Shown one piece after another: positions 6,540 to 9,185 of a stretch of 9,185 nucleotides of DNA. This DNA is from Bacillota bacterium (GTDB lineage: Bacteria; Bacillota; Clostridia; Acetivibrionales; JAKOSZ01), in the NCBI GenBank assembly GCA_029776555.1, contig JAKOSZ010000151.1, forward strand, positions 1-9,185. Reading direction: 5' to 3'. The notes below the pieces were generated by a model, which saw only the letters and a list, made by a program, of their open reading frames with translations, did not search any database and was not told the origin of the DNA. Position 1 is the stretch's first letter; every line of letters begins with the position of its first letter. Position numbers and translations under genes: made by a program.

Positions 6540-6634
6540 TTATTGCCGGACCATAGCTTTTTTATAAAAAAGCGAAGTCCCGGAAAAAAGCCGCCAGAGA
6601 GGCTTATAATTTTTACCCCGCCTTCCGGCAATAA
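6540..6634. repeat. 11-base inverted repeats enclosing an AT-rich palindrome
   Basis: TTATTGCCGGA (6540-6550) and TCCGGCAATAA (6624-6634) are perfect inverted copies 73 bases apart. Inside are an 18-base perfect palindrome GCTTTTTTATAAAAAAGC (6556-6573), flanked by GGAC and GTCC, and a terminator-like hairpin AAGCC/GGCTT (6588-6592 and 6601-6605) with a run of six T on the minus strand (6584-6589). The arrangement could be a tiny mobile element, a nested terminator or a cruciform. No target-site duplication is obvious. Confidence 0.4.
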
Positions 6635-6733
6635 AGGGAAATATGGAAGGGGCGCCGTCAACCTCCGAAAGCCGCTGTCCTTGATACGGCAGTCATTTGC
6701 GCCCGGTTAATACGGCAGCGGTGCCAGCGGCAC

Positions 6734-6765
6734 AAAAAAGCGCATCCCGCATAATGAGATGCGCT
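6734..6765 (-). terminator. Intrinsic terminator of the GH42/UroD-like unit
   Basis: On the minus strand AGCGCATC (6758-6765) pairs perfectly with GATGCGCT (6739-6746) over an 11-base loop and is followed directly by six T (6734-6739). This is a standard Rho-independent terminator. It sits 84 bases after the stop of the UroD-like gene, beyond the REP-like palindrome, and separates the two transcription units. Confidence 0.85.
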
Positions 6766-6769
6766 CAGT

Positions 6770-6846
6770 GGGACACGGGGACAGGTCCCTTGTCCCATTT
6801 TTCATAAATTTTCCATTTTGGGACAAGGTACCTGTCCCCCTGTCCC
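6770..6846. repeat. REP-like long inverted repeat (GGGACA...TGTCCC type)
   Basis: The left arm 6770-6796 and right arm 6820-6846 are inverted copies of 27 bases with two mismatches, extended by an A-T pair, around a 23-base AT-rich centre. Each arm is itself partly palindromic: GGGACAAGGTACCTGTCCC at 6820-6838. Repeats with GGGACA/TGTCCC cores are known as dispersed extragenic palindromes in many bacteria, often linked to REP-associated tyrosine transposases (Y1_Tnp). No transposase is visible here, so it would be a non-autonomous copy. It lies between the UroD-like stop and the terminator. Confidence 0.7.
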
Positions 6847-6849
6847 GTT

Positions 6850-8028
6850 TCAATCGGCGTACTCAAGGCAGCGCTTCCGGAAATAAAGGTAATCCTCAAA
6901 GCTCACTTCCTCCGGCACACCGTGGTCACAGGTGGGGTAATAGCCTCCCCTCCTCCTCATGGCCGGCAGAATGTAGTCAAGGTGGCGGTCAATGGCCTCC
7001 TTCCCCTGGGCCAGCACCCTCTTGTCAATGCCGCCCTTCATGATGATATGGGGGTACTGCCTGCCTATCTTCACCACGTCACAGCCCGCAGCCGCCTCAA
7101 AGGGGCTCATGGCATCCATGCCCAGCTCCATGTACAGGGGTATGATGGGAACGCAGTAACCGTCGGTATCCACGTGGAAGTAGAGATGCCTGCCTTTATC
7201 CGGCTGGCGCCGCTTAATGTTGGATATTAGCTGCTGGTAGTAGGGGAAGAGAAATTCCCTTATCATGTCCGGTGAAATCAGGGGGCCATGGTTATAGCAT
7301 ATGTCCTCGGCTATAAAAAGCTCGTCAATAGTGACATACTGCTGGTGCTTTTCTATGACGGCGTCGGCCAGCTCAAGCCAGGTTTCCATGCAGGCGTGGA
7401 TAAGCCCCGGGTCGTCGTGGAACTTGTACAGGAGCTCCAACGGCCCTATGAGGCTTCTTAAATACATGTAGCCTCCAATAACCTGCTGGGATATTATCAT
7501 CCCTTTTCCGGCAGCCTCCCGGGCTTCCTCCATGCTCTTTTCAAGGCCGGTGAAGCGCCCCGGCGTCTTCGGGTCTAGCCTCCACCTGCAGTTCTCCTCC
7601 CAGGTCTTCATGTCCTTTACCGGGTGGTCGTCATACTCGGGCATAAAGCCGTTTCTTCTCCCTTTAAAAAACAGGACCTTTCTCCCGGCATAGTCCTGCA
7701 CCAGCTCATAATCCCCCCGGTCCTCGATAACCTTTTCTTCAAAGGCAGGGTAAAAGGCGGCTTCAGTCCAGCCCAGCCGTCCCAGGCAGTGAATTCCGGG
7801 TTCGTCGAAACCGCAAAGCTCTGCTATGTAGCAGTAATCCTTCCACCAGTCGCCGCCGGGATTGTCTTTGCTCAGCTTCCCCTCTTTCCTCCAGCGCTCC
7901 ATGGAGTAATAGCCAAACTCGCACATATAAAAGGGAGCGTTGGGCTTCCTGTCATAAATGTCCCTTATTTTCCGGGCCCCTTTGCTCATCTTTTCCCTCG
8001 GAACCATACCGTGGATTCCATCGCTCAT
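6850..8028 (-). CDS. Uroporphyrinogen-decarboxylase-like (UroD superfamily) protein, not HemE
   Basis: 392 residues from ATG 8028; no signal peptide or membrane segment, so cytoplasmic. The C-terminal half carries the UroD/COG0407 superfamily pattern: ELFIAEDICYNHGPLISPDM (237-256), FLFPYY, HLYFHVDTDGYCVPIIP (281-297), GMDAMSPFEAAAGCDVVKIG, IIMKGGIDKRVLAQG (328-342) and a terminal GGYYPTCDHGVPEEV. The HemE N-terminal substrate motif with MRQAGRY is absent, so it is unlikely to be the haem enzyme. The family also includes zinc-dependent corrinoid methyltransferases (MtaA/MtbA type); their HxC ligand pair appears here as H285-V-D287, with C292, C316 and C367 nearby, so activity of that type is uncertain. 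It follows a GH42 gene by 77 bases and probably shares its transcript, which hints at a sugar-related role (inference). The true function of this clade is not known to me. Confidence 0.85.
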   Translation of the reverse strand: MSDGIHGMVPREKMSKGARKIRDIYDRKPNAPFYMCEFGYYSMERWRKEGKLSKDNPGGDWWKDYCYIAELCGFDEPGIHCLGRLGWTEAAFYPAFEEKVIEDRGDYELVQDYAGRKVLFFKGRRNGFMPEYDDHPVKDMKTWEENCRWRLDPKTPGRFTGLEKSMEEAREAAGKGMIISQQVIGGYMYLRSLIGPLELLYKFHDDPGLIHACMETWLELADAVIEKHQQYVTIDELFIAEDICYNHGPLISPDMIREFLFPYYQQLISNIKRRQPDKGRHLYFHVDTDGYCVPIIPLYMELGMDAMSPFEAAAGCDVVKIGRQYPHIIMKGGIDKRVLAQGKEAIDRHLDYILPAMRRRGGYYPTCDHGVPEEVSFEDYLYFRKRCLEYAD

Positions 8029-8030
8029 TT

Positions 8031-8042
8031 CCCTGTCCCCCC
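8031..8042 (-). promoter_or_regulatory. G-rich ribosome binding site of the UroD-like gene
   Basis: The minus strand reads GGGGGGACAGGGAA before ATG 8028. AGGG is only 2 bases away and the G6 run 8 bases away, so the usable SD is the G-run. The sequence resembles part of the REP-like repeat downstream of the gene rather than a usual AGGAGG. In-frame ATGs at codons 8 and 14 are alternative starts without a better SD. Confidence 0.45.
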
Positions 8043-8105
8043 TGTTTCAGACATTCGCTCCTGCTTACGCCGGCAAATGCAAAAGTTCCCCTTCCGCCGA
8101 TTGAA

Positions 8106-9185
8106 TCAGGCTTCCTCCAGCACAAGGTATTCCTTGGGCCCCAGGGTTATTCTCCCGCTCAAGGTCTCATTGTTCATGACGTTTTTAAGCTTCTTCTCCA
8201 GTACAACGGAGGACTTCCTCTGCCGGTAATTGAAGAGGAAGTACACGGGCCTTTCCTGGTAATGGCGGGTAATGACCTCGGTGCCGTGATTAAGCCTAAA
8301 AGGCGCCCTGCTGACCCCGGCGGCGTTTAAAACATGGTAAAAGACCTGGGACAGAAGTTTAAAGTCAAACCATGTGCCCAGGTAGTAGGCCCTTCCCATA
8401 CCGTAGTCGTTCTGGGTTACTGCCGCTTCTCCAGCCCTGAAGGTGTCAGCGTAGAGGCCTGTTATCTGCGCCCTGATAGGCTCAAGGCTTTCGGTCCAGT
8501 AGTAGTTCCTGCCGGTGTACTGCTTACCGTCCATCCTGAGGACTATTTTTGAAACGGTGTTTTCAAACACGGGCTCCCCTTCGGCCACCCTTATTCCGAA
8601 AAGGTCCGTAAGCCCTGCGGGAACGCTTTCCCTGGGCGCCGTATTGTACTCTCCCTTGATGCCGGCCAGGAAATTGGTTACCAGGGTCCCGCCGTCTGCC
8701 ACGTAGTCCTTTAAAAGCTCCCTGGCGCTGTCAGACATTATTACAGGAGTAGGTATTATCACCAGCTTGTATCTGCGGATTTCTTCACCTATGGGGATAA
8801 GGTCGGCGCCTGCGCCCAAGCCCGCCAGGCAGCTGTAGATTTGGATGAGCTGGGACTGGTAACTGAAATCTCTGTGGATGGGTTTTATCTTAAGGGCCCA
8901 GTGGCTGTCGTAATCATAGCAGATGCCGACTTCATTCCTGATCCGGGACTCCTCAAGAAGCCCTTTCAGTTTCCTGAGCTCTTCCGAGGCCTCCTGGAAT
9001 TCCCTGAACCTCCTCCTGGGAATCCCGTCTATATCCAGGACGGCAGCTTCCAGCTGTTCGGCTCCATAGCTGAAACTCCTGAACTGGAAATAGGTCAGAA
9101 GGTCCGCCCCGGATGCAAAGGCGTGGATGGCGTTCTGCTTTAAACTTCCGGGGAAGGGCTGCAGCGTGCCCTGCTCTGCCCAGAC
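8106..9185 (-). CDS. GH42 beta-galactosidase, C-terminal part (start outside window)
   Basis: The frame is open from the window edge to a TGA at 8106, giving 359 residues of a protein usually about 650-700 long. The TTG at 8819 is not a start: homologous sequence continues in frame upstream of it. Visible residues 1 to about 75 are the end of the catalytic barrel (GTLQPFPGSLKQNAIHAFAS, GADLLTYFQFRSFSYGAEQ), matching the GH42 pattern in which an Arg/Asn pair and FFQ(W/M)R lie after the nucleophile. About 84-290 is the GH42 trimerisation domain (IRNEVGICYDYDSHWALK, KLVIIPTPVIMSD, GGTLVTNFLAGIKGEYN). The last 60 residues (PVYFLFNYR to ITLGPKEYLVLEEA) are the small C-terminal beta domain. The enzyme hydrolyses terminal beta-galactosides, usually from oligosaccharides in the cytoplasm; whether it has an export signal cannot be seen. 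The catalytic Glu pair lies outside the window. It is the upstream partner of the UroD-like gene. Confidence 0.88.
   Translation of the reverse strand, partial: VWAEQGTLQPFPGSLKQNAIHAFASGADLLTYFQFRSFSYGAEQLEAAVLDIDGIPRRRFREFQEASEELRKLKGLLEESRIRNEVGICYDYDSHWALKIKPIHRDFSYQSQLIQIYSCLAGLGAGADLIPIGEEIRRYKLVIIPTPVIMSDSARELLKDYVADGGTLVTNFLAGIKGEYNTAPRESVPAGLTDLFGIRVAEGEPVFENTVSKIVLRMDGKQYTGRNYYWTESLEPIRAQITGLYADTFRAGEAAVTQNDYGMGRAYYLGTWFDFKLLSQVFYHVLNAAGVSRAPFRLNHGTEVITRHYQERPVYFLFNYRQRKSSVVLEKKLKNVMNNETLSGRITLGPKEYLVLEEA

Larger units (their letters stand above)
6174..6733. other. Gene-free control region upstream of the cohesin gene
   Basis: About 560 bases with no credible gene on either strand and clearly more A+T than the flanking genes. 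It holds two weak promoter candidates, a tandem repeat, an 18-base palindrome, a GCACC/GGTGC hairpin (6244-6248 with 6255-6259), an 11-base inverted repeat pair around an AT-rich palindrome, a short direct repeat ATACGGCAG (6684-6692 and 6710-6718) and a small palindrome GTGCCAGCGGCAC (6721-6733). I compared it by eye with T-box, SAM and cyclic-di-GMP leaders and see none of their conserved cores. The leader of the cohesin operon is the likely content. Confidence 0.5.

Noticed and set aside
6588..6605. Second intrinsic terminator on the minus strand
   Set aside because: The stem is only 5 bases with an 8-base loop, and it lies beyond a much better terminator. It is described only as part of the inverted-repeat block.
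6850..8028. HemE (haem biosynthesis uroporphyrinogen decarboxylase)
   Set aside because: The N-terminal HemE motif is missing, there are no haem genes nearby, and the neighbour is a glycoside hydrolase.
7624..8229. 201-codon plus-strand open frame spanning the UroD-like and GH42 genes
   Set aside because: It is antisense to two well supported genes and has no recognisable product.
8106..8819. Separate 237-residue protein starting at TTG 8819
   Set aside because: The frame continues upstream to the window edge with GH42 barrel and trimerisation sequence, so the TTG is an internal Leu codon.

Overview
The window suggests an anaerobic, plant- or glycan-degrading Gram-positive bacterium, most likely a Bacillota (Clostridia- or Limnochordia-like). 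The grounds are strong Shine-Dalgarno sequences such as AAAGGAGG ahead of a GTG start, classic Gram-positive signal peptides, a C-terminal membrane anchor with a basic tail, cohesin and dockerin modules, and a rather GC-rich coding sequence with AT-richer intergenic DNA. The assignment is inference; no rRNA or housekeeping marker is present.

All five recognisable genes lie on the minus strand, so the window is read from right to left. First, 9185 to 8106 holds the C-terminal 359 residues of a GH42-type beta-galactosidase, with its start outside the window. After 77 bases comes a 392-residue uroporphyrinogen-decarboxylase-like protein of unknown function (8028 to 6850). A REP-like palindrome (6770-6846) and a good intrinsic terminator (6734-6765) end this unit.

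A gene-free stretch of about 560 bases (6174-6733) separates it from the second unit. It contains several inverted repeats, an imperfect tandem repeat and candidate promoters, and looks like a long control region or leader. I recognise no known riboswitch in it.

The second unit starts with a 329-residue secreted protein: signal peptide, one cohesin, a very acidic linker and a C-terminal transmembrane helix (6173 to 5184). It looks like a membrane-anchored receptor for dockerins. Next, after 96 bases that can form alternative hairpins, is a 1314-residue secreted multidomain enzyme (5087 to 1143). It has a beta-rich N-terminal module, a CBM-like sandwich, a clan GH-A TIM barrel with visible catalytic Glu candidates, a CBM9-like module, its own cohesin and a C-terminal dockerin. 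After 158 bases with a GC-rich hairpin comes the start of a secreted protein with at least two CBM-like beta-sandwich repeats (984 to beyond base 1).

Read together, the second unit looks like a very small cell-surface assembly system. A membrane-held cohesin could dock an enzyme by its dockerin, and the enzyme's own cohesin leaves a site for another dockerin protein or another copy of itself. That enzyme-as-scaffold arrangement is the most interesting point in the window. Binding specificities cannot be read from sequence alone. The first unit probably acts on oligosaccharides inside the cell after surface hydrolysis.
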